Assembly: GCA_947166155.1 (NCBI GenBank)
Contig: CAMVDC010000003.1
Location: 1-51,099 of the forward strand
Source: an uncultured Prevotellaceae bacterium
GTDB lineage: Bacteria; Bacteroidota; Bacteroidia; Bacteroidales; Bacteroidaceae
DNA: 51,099 nucleotides
Direction of reading: 5' to 3'
The notes beneath the pieces were generated by a model, which searched no databases, was not told where the DNA came from, and saw nothing but the letters and a program-made list of their open reading frames with translations. The first letter of the stretch is position 1; every line of letters starts with the position of its first letter. This document shows, one piece after another, positions 34,687 through 43,992 of the stretch. The translations under genes and the position numbers were made by a program.

Positions 34687-35970
34687 ATGGCAACAAAGAA
34701 ACTTCATCTCGAGACACTGGCACTTCATGTAGGACAAGAGCAGGCCGACCCCGCTACCGACTCACGCGCGGTACCTATATATCAAACCACTTCCTACGTG
34801 TTCCGCAACTCTCAGCACGCAGCCGACCGCTTCGGCCTTCGCGATGCAGGCAACATATATGGCCGTCTGACCAATTCGACCCAGGATGTGTTTGAACAAC
34901 GTATTGCCGCTCTCGAGGGTGGCGTGGCCGCACTGGCTGTAGCAAGCGGAGCAGCTGCCGTGACCTATGCATTGCAGAATATAGCTCGCAACGGCGACCA
35001 CATCATTGCAGCCGACAATCTCTATGGCGGGTCGTACAACCTCATCACCCACACACTATCGACCCAGGGAGTGGATTACACGATACTCAACGTGAACGAC
35101 ACAGCAGCGCTCGAGGCAGCCATACGCCCCAACACCAAGGCCATATATGCCGAGACATTCGGCAATCCCAATTCCGACGTCACCAACCTCGACAGCATAG
35201 CCGAGGTGGCACATCGCCATGGCATCCTGCTCATCGTCGACAACACATTTGCCCCGCTGCTCATCCGCCCCATCGAACACGGAGCCGACATCGTGGTTCA
35301 CAGTGCCACTAAGTTCATCGGCGGCCACGGTTCGTCGCTCGGCGGAGTGATAGTCGATGGCGGACGTTTCGACTTCAAGGCTCATGCCGACAAGTATCCG
35401 TCGCTGGCCAAGCCCGACCCCTCGTACCACGGAGCCGTCTTTGCCGATGTGGCTGGTGCCGCAGCATTCGTCACCCGCATCCGCGCCGTCATCCTGCGCG
35501 ACACGGGAGCCACCATCTCGCCCTTCAATGCATGGATTTTGCTGCAAGGCGTCGAGTCGCTTCCACTGCGCATCGAGCGCCATGTGGCCAATGCCCTGCG
35601 AGTGGTCGACTTCCTGTCGAAACACCCACGGGTGAAGAGCGTGAGCCATCCGTCGCTACCCTCTCATCCGTCGCACGCCCTCTACGAACAATACTTCCCG
35701 CAGGGAGGTGGCAGCATATTCACATTCGAAATCGACGGCACCCAGGAGGATGCATGGAGATTCATCGACCGACTCCAGATTTTCTCCCTCCTTGCCAACG
35801 TGGCCGATGTGAAGAGCCTTGTAATACATCCATATACCACAACACATTCACAACTCTCGCCCGAGGAACTGGCCGAGCAACACATCACGCCGTCGACCAT
35901 CCGACTGAGCATCGGAGTGGAGCATATCGACGACATTCTTGACGACCTCGCCCAAGCCTTGGAATCATGA
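34687..35970 (+). CDS. metY: O-acetylhomoserine sulfhydrylase
   Basis: The 427-residue protein is a Cys/Met-metabolism PLP enzyme of the MetY type. It has VPIYQTTSYVF near the start, NIYGRLTNSTQDVFEQRIAALEGG, the VDNTFAPLLIRPIEHGADIVVHSATKFIGGHG segment with the PLP lysine at K209, and SIGVEHIDDILDDL at the C-terminus. It joins O-acetylhomoserine with sulfide to give homocysteine. An A/G-rich AGAAAGGAGAAAC precedes the ATG. Divergent from an Lrp-type regulator. Confidence 0.95.
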   Translation: MATKKLHLETLALHVGQEQADPATDSRAVPIYQTTSYVFRNSQHAADRFGLRDAGNIYGRLTNSTQDVFEQRIAALEGGVAALAVASGAAAVTYALQNIARNGDHIIAADNLYGGSYNLITHTLSTQGVDYTILNVNDTAALEAAIRPNTKAIYAETFGNPNSDVTNLDSIAEVAHRHGILLIVDNTFAPLLIRPIEHGADIVVHSATKFIGGHGSSLGGVIVDGGRFDFKAHADKYPSLAKPDPSYHGAVFADVAGAAAFVTRIRAVILRDTGATISPFNAWILLQGVESLPLRIERHVANALRVVDFLSKHPRVKSVSHPSLPSHPSHALYEQYFPQGGGSIFTFEIDGTQEDAWRFIDRLQIFSLLANVADVKSLVIHPYTTTHSQLSPEELAEQHITPSTIRLSIGVEHIDDILDDLAQALES

Positions 35971-35985
35971 CGCACACCACCCCCT

Positions 35986-36022
35986 CTACAGGTACCTGTG
36001 GAGGGGGGCGTCGGAGAGTGCG
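35986..36022. repeat. KpnI-type palindrome with a single GAGTGCGCACTC core
   Basis: ACAGGTACCTGT at 35986-35997, then GGAGGGGGG, then GAGTGCGCACTC at 36014-36025 region. Relative to 30289-30400 the core and its flanks (AAAATGAGTGCGCACTCTCC on the minus strand) are inverted. It lies 16 bp after the metY stop. The rest of 35971-36126 shows no gene. Confidence 0.75.
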
Positions 36023-36126
36023 CACTCATTTTCGTAAAAACACGCGGTTGTCTTTTTTCGTGTGGTGAAAAGGCTCTTTTTCCACATGTTTTTTCATCGT
36101 TTCACGACAGAAAACACGCTATAGTT

Positions 36127-36157
36127 TTGGCTACTTCCCGATTATTCACTACATTTG
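36127..36157 (+). promoter_or_regulatory. Promoter upstream of the GH30 gene
   Basis: TTG at 36127-36129 and TACATTTG at 36150-36157 with 20 bp spacing fit the -33/-7 boxes. The transcript would have a long leader (about 260 bases) containing the repeats at 36185-36380. Confidence 0.65.
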
Positions 36158-36184
36158 CACTTGAAAACTAAATTTAAAGGGAAC

Positions 36185-36282
36185 AACCTCCCCTAACCCC
36201 TCCCAAGGAGGGGAACTCCATCCGGAGGGAAATAACCTCCCCTAACCCCTCCCAAGGAGGGGAACTCCATCCGGAGGGAAAT
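36185..36282. repeat. Two 49-bp direct repeats with CCTCCC/GGAGGGG hairpin
   Basis: Units 36185-36233 and 36234-36282 are identical or nearly so: AACCTCCCCTAACCCCTCCC, then AAGGAGGGGAACTCCATCCG, then GAGGGAAAT. The CCTCCC...GGAGGGG and TCCGGA parts form hairpins. The same element recurs after two of the BspA-type genes (43467-43540, 45886-45980). Confidence 0.9.
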
Positions 36283-36311
36283 AACTAAATAGTTAAATCG
36301 TAAATAAATCG

Positions 36312-36380
36312 TAAATCGTAAATTGTCAAATCGTAAATCGTAAATTGTCAAATCGTAAATTGTAAATAAATCATAAATCT
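36312..36380. repeat. 22-bp tandem repeat (2 exact units) in an AT-rich TAAATCG run
   Basis: Units 36312-36333 and 36334-36355 are identical (TAAATCGTAAATTG then TCAAATCG), followed by a degenerate copy. They lie in the leader of the GH30 gene. Confidence 0.8.
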
Positions 36381-36425
36381 CTTTGGCTCCTAAACAAATA
36401 GTAACACCAAAAACTGATATCCGAC

Positions 36426-37919
36426 ATGAAAACCCTCTTCACCACCATCGTCATCCTTACTGCCGGCTCCATGAGCCTGTCGGCACAGCGCATGACCCAC
36501 TACGCCACCACCGCTTCGGCCTCATGGCAGCAATCCAAGCTCTCGCTCAGTTCGAAAGCCATGACCCAACCACTGCTCACCGTCGGCGGGCAGGAATCGG
36601 GACATGAATTCCGCGCCTGGGGCACCTGTTTCAACGAGCTCGACCTCGACGCCCTCAACCGCCTTACACCCGAGGCACGAGAGGAGGTGATGCACCGCCT
36701 CTTCGCCCCCGACGGCGACCTCCACTTCACCCGCGGACGCCTCACGATGAATGCCAACGACTACAGCCGCGCGTGGTATTCGTGCGACACCGTCGACGGC
36801 GACTTCCAGCTGCGTTACTTCAACATCGAGCACGACAAGCAAAACGTCATAAAACTCATCCACATGGCTCAGAAATACCAACCCGACCTCACATTCTGGA
36901 TGTCGCCATGGAGCCCGCCCCACTGGATGAAAATCAACCACGACTACCCCGTGCTGAGCAGTCGCTACAACACCATGCCCAAGGAGAAAGACGCCATGCT
37001 CTACGACACCACCGACGCCACCATCGACCCCGACGAGATGAAACTGCTGGGCGATCGCAACGGAGTGTTTCCACGACGCCTGGCCACTCAAGACTACTTC
37101 ATCCAAGACCCCAGATACCTGCAAGCCTATGCCAACATGTTCTGCCGGTTCATCGAACTATATGCAGCCGAAGGCATACCCATCGACATGGTGATGTACC
37201 AAAACGAAGCATACTCCTACACCCCATATCCAGGATGTGCATGGACGGCCGAAGGCACCACACGCTTCAACCGCGAATACCTGCGACCCACACTGCAGCG
37301 ACAGCATCCCGAAGTGAAACTCTACCTCGGTACCTTCAACACCAACCGCCTTGACTATGTAGAAAAAATTGTCGACGGCCTGAAAACCGACGTCATGGGT
37401 CTGGGCATACAATGGGAGTGCCGTGAACACCTCGACGCACTGCGCACCCGCTATCCCCACCTCCACCTCGTGTCGTCGGAAAGCGAGTGTGGCAACGGCT
37501 CGATGGATTGGGCAGCCGGCGAACACACCTTCCACCTGCTGGCCGACTACATAGGCCGCGGCTGCGACGAATACTTCATCTGGAACTTCATCCTCACCGG
37601 CCAAGGCGAGAGCACATGGGGATGGCGTCAGAACGCACTCATACAGGTCGATCCCGCCACCAACACCCACCGCTACACAGCCGAATACTATGCTGTGAAA
37701 CACTTCTCCCACCTTGTCGAGCCAGGCAGCCATGTAGTGGCATACGCCAGTAGCGAAAAGACCAACGGCACACCCACGATTCTCTTCCGCCGCACCGACG
37801 GACGCCACGTCGTGGTCATGGCCAACACCACGGGCGAGCCACGAACCATAACCCTGCAAATAGGCAAGAAATACCTCAACGCCACCATGCCGCCCCATTC
37901 GTTCCACACATTCATCTGA
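36426..37919 (+). CDS. Secreted GH30 family glycoside hydrolase
   Basis: The 497-residue protein has a signal peptide (residues 1-21, ending SLSAQ). A TIM barrel follows: FWMSPWSPPHWMK, then MYQNEAY with the likely acid/base E261, then SSESECGNG with the likely nucleophile E352 (E354 is the alternative), and WNFILTGQGESTWGW. The C-terminal beta domain (about 420-497) completes the GH30 architecture. The family includes beta-glucosylceramidases, beta-1,6-glucanases and xylanases; the substrate cannot be assigned. A terminator follows at 37994. Confidence 0.9.
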   Translation: MKTLFTTIVILTAGSMSLSAQRMTHYATTASASWQQSKLSLSSKAMTQPLLTVGGQESGHEFRAWGTCFNELDLDALNRLTPEAREEVMHRLFAPDGDLHFTRGRLTMNANDYSRAWYSCDTVDGDFQLRYFNIEHDKQNVIKLIHMAQKYQPDLTFWMSPWSPPHWMKINHDYPVLSSRYNTMPKEKDAMLYDTTDATIDPDEMKLLGDRNGVFPRRLATQDYFIQDPRYLQAYANMFCRFIELYAAEGIPIDMVMYQNEAYSYTPYPGCAWTAEGTTRFNREYLRPTLQRQHPEVKLYLGTFNTNRLDYVEKIVDGLKTDVMGLGIQWECREHLDALRTRYPHLHLVSSESECGNGSMDWAAGEHTFHLLADYIGRGCDEYFIWNFILTGQGESTWGWRQNALIQVDPATNTHRYTAEYYAVKHFSHLVEPGSHVVAYASSEKTNGTPTILFRRTDGRHVVVMANTTGEPRTITLQIGKKYLNATMPPHSFHTFI

Positions 37920-37993
37920 TTCGACTCGATACATCACATCCATCGGCCACAAGCCGCAACCGCGGTGCACATCACACATTGAAAAACAATATC

Positions 37994-38046
37994 AAAGTGC
38001 TTCATGTATGAATTAATTTTCACATCATGAAGCACTTTTTTGCTTT
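37994..38046 (+). terminator. Terminator after the GH30 gene
   Basis: AAAGTGCTTCATG (37994-38006) pairs with CATGAAGCACTTT (38026-38038), followed by a T-rich tail. Confidence 0.9.
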
Positions 38047-38074
38047 TTTTTACATCAATAAGCATTATTATTCG

Positions 38075-38082
38075 TATCTTTG
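38075..38082 (+). promoter_or_regulatory. -7 promoter element of the first BspA-type gene
   Basis: TATCTTTG (TAnnTTTG), 56 bp upstream of the ATG at 38138, after the GH30 terminator. Confidence 0.6.
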
Positions 38083-38137
38083 CCACTGAAACCAAGCTAA
38101 AATTTCCAACAATAAACCCATAAAAACAAACATCTCC

Positions 38138-39796
38138 ATGAGCAAAAGAATCATCACAACCATCACCCTCGCCACCATGTTTGCGCTCGGTGCACTTGCC
38201 GAGACTTTCACAGTCAACTCGAATGGTGTCAACATAACATTCAAAATCCTGAGCGACACAGAAGTGGGCGTAGGTGGAGAATACTGGGCCGACAAAGCCA
38301 TAAGCACCACCACCGCGGGTGCCATCACAATACCATCGTCAGTGACCCACAACGAAAAGACGTACTCCGTCACATCAATCGGGGCCAATTCGTTCGCCGA
38401 CTGTCTGTATATCACCAAAGTGACAGCACCATCGTGCACATCAATCGGCACCTCTGCATTCAGGGGATGCACATCGCTCCAGTCGGTATCAGCCCTTGCA
38501 TGCACAGCGATAGGCTCCCAGGCATTCATGGATTGCGAAGCCCTCATCAGCCTCAGCCTGTTTAACGTCAAATCGATAGGCAATCAGGCATTCATGAATT
38601 GCATCAGCCTTACCGGCGCATCATTCGACCAATGCACCCAGGTAGGCAATTCGGCATTCTACAACACCGCCATCACATCAATCGCACTGCCAGCGTGTAC
38701 AAAGATAGGCACAAGCACATTCTGCAGCTGTGCATCGCTCATCACTGCCATCATGCCAAACGTCAAGTCAGTACCCGACAACGCATTCTCTGCATGCTCC
38801 GAACTTACTGACATCAACCTCTCAAACGTTGAGACGATAGGCACAACGGCATTCGAGTATTGTGTGAAACTCAAAGACATCGACCTCTCGGCATGCACCT
38901 CGCTCGGCGAACTGGCATTCCGTGGATGCACCGAACTCTACTACATCACATCCACCAACCCATCGCCGCTCACCCTCACCGGCTCCAACGCCTTTACCGA
39001 GACGGGAGGCTTGGCATGCATACTACATGTACCCACAGGCATGACCTCCACCTACACAGCCGCCGGATGGGATGCATCAGCAGGCATCGGTGGCATTAGC
39101 GAGTTCTCGCCTACAACCACAGCCACCACCGTCGAGGGCGTCGAGATGTCGTTCGAAGTCATCGACTTCGCAGAATGTACCGCTGCCGTATCGCCCGGCG
39201 CAGGCTATGCCGCCATATCGACAGCCACGAAGGGAATAGTGACCGTACCCGCCACCATCATGTATCGTGGAAAAGAATACAGAGTGACAACCATAGCCGA
39301 CTATTCATTCCAGGAGTGTGAAGGCATCACACAAGTCATACTGCCCGAAACATGCGACCACATCGGTGCCTTTGCTTTCACCGAATGTTCATCACTCACC
39401 AGAGTCGACCTCTCGCGTTGCACCATGATTGAAAACTATGCATTCTCCAACTGCGTAAGCCTCATCATGGTTGGCGACCTCGCCAACTGCGACTTCATCG
39501 GAAGCGGCACATTCATGAAATGCAAATCGATGGTACAAATCATTTTAAGCAACGACACCAAAGGCAAGCTGAAACTCGGCCTAAATGTATTCCAAGGCCT
39601 CAACCCCGACTGCCGGCTCTACATACCCGGCGGCAGCGCCGCCAAGCTGGCAGCCAAAGGGTGGACAGCCGAAGCTTTTCCGGGACACATTATCGGAATC
39701 GGCGGCATAAAGGGCGACGTTGACGACGACGGAGAAGTAACCGCACAAGATGCATCGCTCATACAGCAGAAGGTAGCTGGAAAGATTGAGTGGTAG
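38138..39796 (+). CDS. Secreted BspA-type leucine-rich repeat protein with half-dockerin tail (1 of 4)
   Basis: The 552-residue protein has a signal peptide (residues 1-22, ending GALAETF) and two modules, each with a short beta head and a run of LRR_5/TpLRR repeats (IGTSAFRGCTSLQSV type, roughly every 23 residues). Module 1 is about 23-325, module 2 about 330-520. The last 28 residues are a tail with one dockerin-like Ca loop (GDVDDDGEVTAQD) and a helix ending KVAGKIEW. BspA-type LRR proteins bind host or microbial surfaces. It has its own promoter and is first of four tandem relatives. Confidence 0.9.
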   Translation: MSKRIITTITLATMFALGALAETFTVNSNGVNITFKILSDTEVGVGGEYWADKAISTTTAGAITIPSSVTHNEKTYSVTSIGANSFADCLYITKVTAPSCTSIGTSAFRGCTSLQSVSALACTAIGSQAFMDCEALISLSLFNVKSIGNQAFMNCISLTGASFDQCTQVGNSAFYNTAITSIALPACTKIGTSTFCSCASLITAIMPNVKSVPDNAFSACSELTDINLSNVETIGTTAFEYCVKLKDIDLSACTSLGELAFRGCTELYYITSTNPSPLTLTGSNAFTETGGLACILHVPTGMTSTYTAAGWDASAGIGGISEFSPTTTATTVEGVEMSFEVIDFAECTAAVSPGAGYAAISTATKGIVTVPATIMYRGKEYRVTTIADYSFQECEGITQVILPETCDHIGAFAFTECSSLTRVDLSRCTMIENYAFSNCVSLIMVGDLANCDFIGSGTFMKCKSMVQIILSNDTKGKLKLGLNVFQGLNPDCRLYIPGGSAAKLAAKGWTAEAFPGHIIGIGGIKGDVDDDGEVTAQDASLIQQKVAGKIEW

Positions 39797-39902
39797 AAGC
39801 CTCCCCCCCACTGCTCCCCTCCCACATATGGTGGATGAGGGGGTGGAACAGGGCGGGGAAAATACATACAAATATGTTAAACCTAAAATACATTTAAATA
39901 CA

Positions 39903-42900
39903 ATGAATCATTTTCTACGTTGTTATGCTACGAGGCTCCTGACGACCCTCACTGCAATACTTCTTTCCACTGCGGCAAGGAGTCAAGAAACTTTAACCGT
40001 GTATGAATATATACCTTCCGATTACGAAAACAATTATTCTGCGTACATTCCAGTTGACTTCTTAGATTTTGACGAATACAGCCGCAGTCAGTTTGTTATC
40101 CCTGCCGCCGATTTGGCTATAATGGAAGGAGGAACCATCACCGGCATTTCGTTTTACGAAGCATCTATGAAAACGTACACGACCGATTGCTCGGTGGATG
40201 TCTATCTTAAGGAAGTGAGCAGCACCACCATAAATGCGTTTGTATCAAAGGCCAGTTCTACGGTTGTATATCATGGTAAACTCAGCGTAATCAAGGTTGG
40301 TGAATTCGACAATTACTATCTCATCATCACGTTCGACACTCCCTACCACTATGGTGGCGGCAACCTGTTGATAGGTTTTGAGAATACAGAAAAAGGAACA
40401 GAAAATCGTATATCGTTCTATGGACAAACAATAGCTGGTACATCGATATATGGATCATCGAGCAGCAGTCAGAACAATATCACTACCGCCACTCAGGCAA
40501 ACTTCATTCCTCAGACCATTTTCACATATACTCCGAAATATAGCAAGCCCGCCAACCTCACTGTAAACACACTGACCGACACCGAGGCCACCCTCAGTTG
40601 GACATCACCGTCGGCTGGTTCACCTTTGCGCTATACATACGAGTACAAACCAGCAGGAAGCTCTGTCTGGCAAGGGGAAACAACAGTATCGGGCAGCGGA
40701 CCGTCATTCAATGTTACCATTCCCAATCTTACTCAAAACACCGACTACGACTTCCGTGTGAAGGCAATATATTCAGATGGAGAGAGCGATTATGCAACCA
40801 CATCGTTTACCACCGAATACGACCCCAGCTTACCCTTGATTAAGTATACGCTTAATGACAGTGGCTATGACGGATGGAATGGCGGTAAATTACTAGTTGT
40901 GCATACATCGACCGGAGAAACGGTAGAAACACTATCGCTTTCCTATTCAGATGAGCCTACGGTATCGGGTACTCTCATGCTTGCAGAAGGTGAGACCTAC
41001 GACCTCGTATGGGTAAAAGGTTCTTATGACTCAGAAGTCAGCTTCACTGTCACAGATGTGAAAAACAATGTTATCATCAGTACTTCAAAGCCTACAGCAG
41101 GAACACTTGCCACTTTCACTATAGCAGCTTCATCATATCCGCCGCCCACAGATTTAACGGCAAGCAGCATTAACTACAACAGCGCTACAATCAGTTGGAC
41201 GGAAAACAGCACAGCAACCGCATGGCAGATATGCATCAACGACAATGAGTCCAATCCCATCAACGTGTCTACCCTGCCCTACACCATTACAGGACTGACC
41301 GAAAACACACAATACACAGTCAAGGTGCGTGCTGCCTATACAAACAAAATGAGCAATTGGTCACTGCCCATCACAATCAAAACACCAGAACAATATCCCA
41401 CACCCACCAACCTGATTGCCAATAACATCACACCCTCTTCGGCATCTATCGGATGGACGGGAACAGCCGATGCATACAACTTGCGTTATCGCAAATATGC
41501 AGGTCCCCCAAGTTCTGCCCAGGTGACACTCACTGCCGGCAATGTGTTTAACGACGGTACTGGATTCCAAATGCTTCTCGATGCCGATGCCGACTCATAC
41601 GGAACTGTTTTTCCTGTTTCTGGTCATACTAATTTCTTCACGTCCATAGGCGATGCTGACGAGGCCTCATACGCCGAATTCGAATATAAGATACCAGAGA
41701 ATGCAGATGGAGCGCTCACAACAAAGAACATAGTATTCAACAACACTATAAGTATCATGATTCCAGCTGGCACATACGACTGGTGTATTGTAAACCCAGT
41801 ACCGAGTGGTAGAGTGTGGATTGTCGAAGATAATGGCGATGTGAAAGGAAGCGAGAATGACTATACATTCGAAGCTGGCAAGACATATGCGTTTACCGTA
41901 AAGGATGCCACTAAAGGAGCAGGAGTATTTTTAAGCATCACAGACATGGATGGAGGAGGAGATATAGAATGGACAGAAATAAGCAACCTCGGCAATACGA
42001 CATACTCCTTGACCGGCCTGAGCGATGAATGTATCTACGAAGTACAAGTGCAGGCAATATATGGCAGTAACAAGAGTGAGTGGACAAGTATCTATACATT
42101 CGAGACGATTTCACTCAACAAAGCGCCCGAAGGACTGGATACACCTGTCATCAAACCCGAAGATGCAACACTGGCATGGGACACCCATGACTACCACGAC
42201 AGCTACAACCTGAGATGGCGAAAAGCAGAATACGAGGACATCATCTTTGAAGAAGACTTCGAATCGGGATTAGACAGATGGACATATCTTGATAATAACG
42301 AAAACGGACTGGAATCCATGGATGTGCTGTCGAGATATGGCCTCATCCAAACCGAGAATGCCAAATCGGGTATCAATATATTCTCGTTCAAAAACTACCG
42401 CTCATCAACAACCGAGTCATATCTCATATCACCCGAGTTGAGCGTCATAAGCAGCAACGCGGAATTGAGCCTGTTTTTCTACGGACCAGGAAAGTTCAGA
42501 GTGGGATATTCAACCACAGGCAACGACCCTTCCGACTTCACATGGAACTCGGAAAAGACAAACTATAACGAGCCCACTTGGTTCTTCTACAACATGGACC
42601 TGCCTGTAGGCACCAAATATGTTGCAATCAAAAGTTCATCAACCACACTGCAATTTGACAACATATTCGTAAGCGGCGACCGCCATCCCGCCGGCGAATG
42701 GCAATTAGTCAACAATGTGTCGAGTCCATACCATCTCACAGGCCTTATCCAAAAGACCAATTACGAATGGGAGGTGCAAGGCAACTATGCAGACAATGTG
42801 ACCGACTGGAGCACAACCAATTCATTCTATACACTTGGCAGCACCTCAAACTACGTAATCGACTACACTCTCGAAGGAGTTGCTGTCGTATATCACATTA

Positions 42901-43466
42901 CCGATTGGGAAAACAAAACCGCCGAGATAAGCAACAGCGGCATAGCTGCAATACCTACCGAAACGACCGGTACCATCACCATACCCGAGACCATAAACTT
43001 CAATGGGACCGAGTTTTCCGTGACGGCCATCGGCGAGAAAGCATTCTACAACTGCTCAACACTGGGAGGCATCCATCTGCCGAACACATGCACCAGCATC
43101 GGCACGTCGGCATTCAGTGGATGTACGGCACTGGCCACAGTAGGCGATCTGACCAAAATCACCCACATCGGCGACCGAGCCTTCAGCAAATGCCAGTCAC
43201 TCAGTGTCGTCATCCTCAGCAGTGCCAATGCATGCGACATCACATCGGTCAACGTTTTCGATGGTTCCCTTCCTAAACACTGTAAACTCTACATAGCCGG
43301 TGGTACAGCTGCCGCTTTGGCTGGCAAGGGATGGACTGCCGATATATTCCAAGGTGGGATATACGAAATGGGCGGCATGAAGGGCGACGTTGACAACGAC
43401 GGAGAAGTAACCGCACAAGATGCATCGCTCATACAGCAGAAGGTAGCAGGAAAGATTGAGTGGTAA
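39903..43466 (+). CDS. Secreted FN3 / gingipain-adhesin-like / LRR protein with half-dockerin tail (2 of 4)
   Basis: I start at 39903 (MNHFLRCYATRLL..., signal peptide to about residue 29), giving 1187 residues; the frame upstream is not coding. Domains: jelly-roll-like N-terminal domain about 30-215; FN3 at about 220-310; a 90-residue beta segment; FN3 at about 415-500. Then an FN3 interrupted by a DUF2436-like domain (QVTLTAGNVFNDGTGFQMLLD). Then another FN3 interrupted by a cleaved-adhesin-like domain (FEEDFESGLDRWTYLDNN ... LQFDNIFVSG), both known from Porphyromonas gingipain adhesin regions. A short BspA LRR module follows (about 985-1155), then the shared GDVDNDGEVTAQD tail. Likely a large surface adhesin; no protease domain is present. 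Confidence 0.87.
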   Translation: MNHFLRCYATRLLTTLTAILLSTAARSQETLTVYEYIPSDYENNYSAYIPVDFLDFDEYSRSQFVIPAADLAIMEGGTITGISFYEASMKTYTTDCSVDVYLKEVSSTTINAFVSKASSTVVYHGKLSVIKVGEFDNYYLIITFDTPYHYGGGNLLIGFENTEKGTENRISFYGQTIAGTSIYGSSSSSQNNITTATQANFIPQTIFTYTPKYSKPANLTVNTLTDTEATLSWTSPSAGSPLRYTYEYKPAGSSVWQGETTVSGSGPSFNVTIPNLTQNTDYDFRVKAIYSDGESDYATTSFTTEYDPSLPLIKYTLNDSGYDGWNGGKLLVVHTSTGETVETLSLSYSDEPTVSGTLMLAEGETYDLVWVKGSYDSEVSFTVTDVKNNVIISTSKPTAGTLATFTIAASSYPPPTDLTASSINYNSATISWTENSTATAWQICINDNESNPINVSTLPYTITGLTENTQYTVKVRAAYTNKMSNWSLPITIKTPEQYPTPTNLIANNITPSSASIGWTGTADAYNLRYRKYAGPPSSAQVTLTAGNVFNDGTGFQMLLDADADSYGTVFPVSGHTNFFTSIGDADEASYAEFEYKIPENADGALTTKNIVFNNTISIMIPAGTYDWCIVNPVPSGRVWIVEDNGDVKGSENDYTFEAGKTYAFTVKDATKGAGVFLSITDMDGGGDIEWTEISNLGNTTYSLTGLSDECIYEVQVQAIYGSNKSEWTSIYTFETISLNKAPEGLDTPVIKPEDATLAWDTHDYHDSYNLRWRKAEYEDIIFEEDFESGLDRWTYLDNNENGLESMDVLSRYGLIQTENAKSGINIFSFKNYRSSTTESYLISPELSVISSNAELSLFFYGPGKFRVGYSTTGNDPSDFTWNSEKTNYNEPTWFFYNMDLPVGTKYVAIKSSSTTLQFDNIFVSGDRHPAGEWQLVNNVSSPYHLTGLIQKTNYEWEVQGNYADNVTDWSTTNSFYTLGSTSNYVIDYTLEGVAVVYHITDWENKTAEISNSGIAAIPTETTGTITIPETINFNGTEFSVTAIGEKAFYNCSTLGGIHLPNTCTSIGTSAFSGCTALATVGDLTKITHIGDRAFSKCQSLSVVILSSANACDITSVNVFDGSLPKHCKLYIAGGTAAALAGKGWTADIFQGGIYEMGGMKGDVDNDGEVTAQDASLIQQKVAGKIEW

Positions 43467-43992
43467 ACCTCCCCTAACCACTCCCAAGTAAACCTCCCCT
43501 AACCCCTCCCAAGGAGGGGAACACCATCCGGAAGGAAATAACAGAAAAGAAGTTAAAAGGAAGTTAAAAGGAAGTTAAAGGGACGAATGTTGCCATTCGG
43601 GGGAGAAGACCCCTTCCCCATGCGGGTACTCCCCCTTTCAGGTGGGAGAGTCAATCCGGAAGGAAATGCCTAAATGATAAATGAACAAATAGACATAAAT
43701 AGGGACCTTTTGGAACAGCGAGTGCAGAGTGAAGTTTACTTCTGGGCTATGCCGAGTCGTGACAAAAGCGAACGTTTTCGTTAAGCCTGATGAGCAGAGA
43801 AGGTTTAGCTCGACGGAGTCAAAGCTTGCTTGCTCTGCCATGGCGAGACCTGACGGAGCAGCGAGCGCAGAGCAAAACTCGCTTTGACTCTGCCGAGTCG
43901 TGACGGAAGAAGACGAAGTCAAAACGTCTGAATTTATTCGAACGAAGTTAAATGGTATATTATTAAATGGTAAATTATTATATAGTAAAAAA
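43467..43992. repeat. 526-bp gene-free spacer with hairpin repeats and an imperfect 50-bp duplication
   Basis: 43467-43540 has a partial and a full copy of the CCTCCCCTAACCCCTCCC / GGAGGGG element. Then comes an AAGTTAAAAGG run, and at 43653-43700 a GGAAATGCCTAAATGATAAA segment that recurs at 45974. Positions 43712-43763 and 43855-43904 are two imperfect copies of a segment starting GGARCAGCGAG and ending GCCGAGTCGTGAC. The last 60 bp are AT-rich up to the next start. No credible gene is seen. Confidence 0.8.

Noticed and set aside
34629..34687. SAM riboswitch in the metY leader
   Set aside because: The predicted leader is only about 50 bases of A-rich sequence with no stem structure.
43900..43992. 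Upstream start for the third BspA-type gene
   Set aside because: It would place the signal peptide 31 residues inside the protein; the ATG pair at 43993/43996 begins a standard signal peptide.
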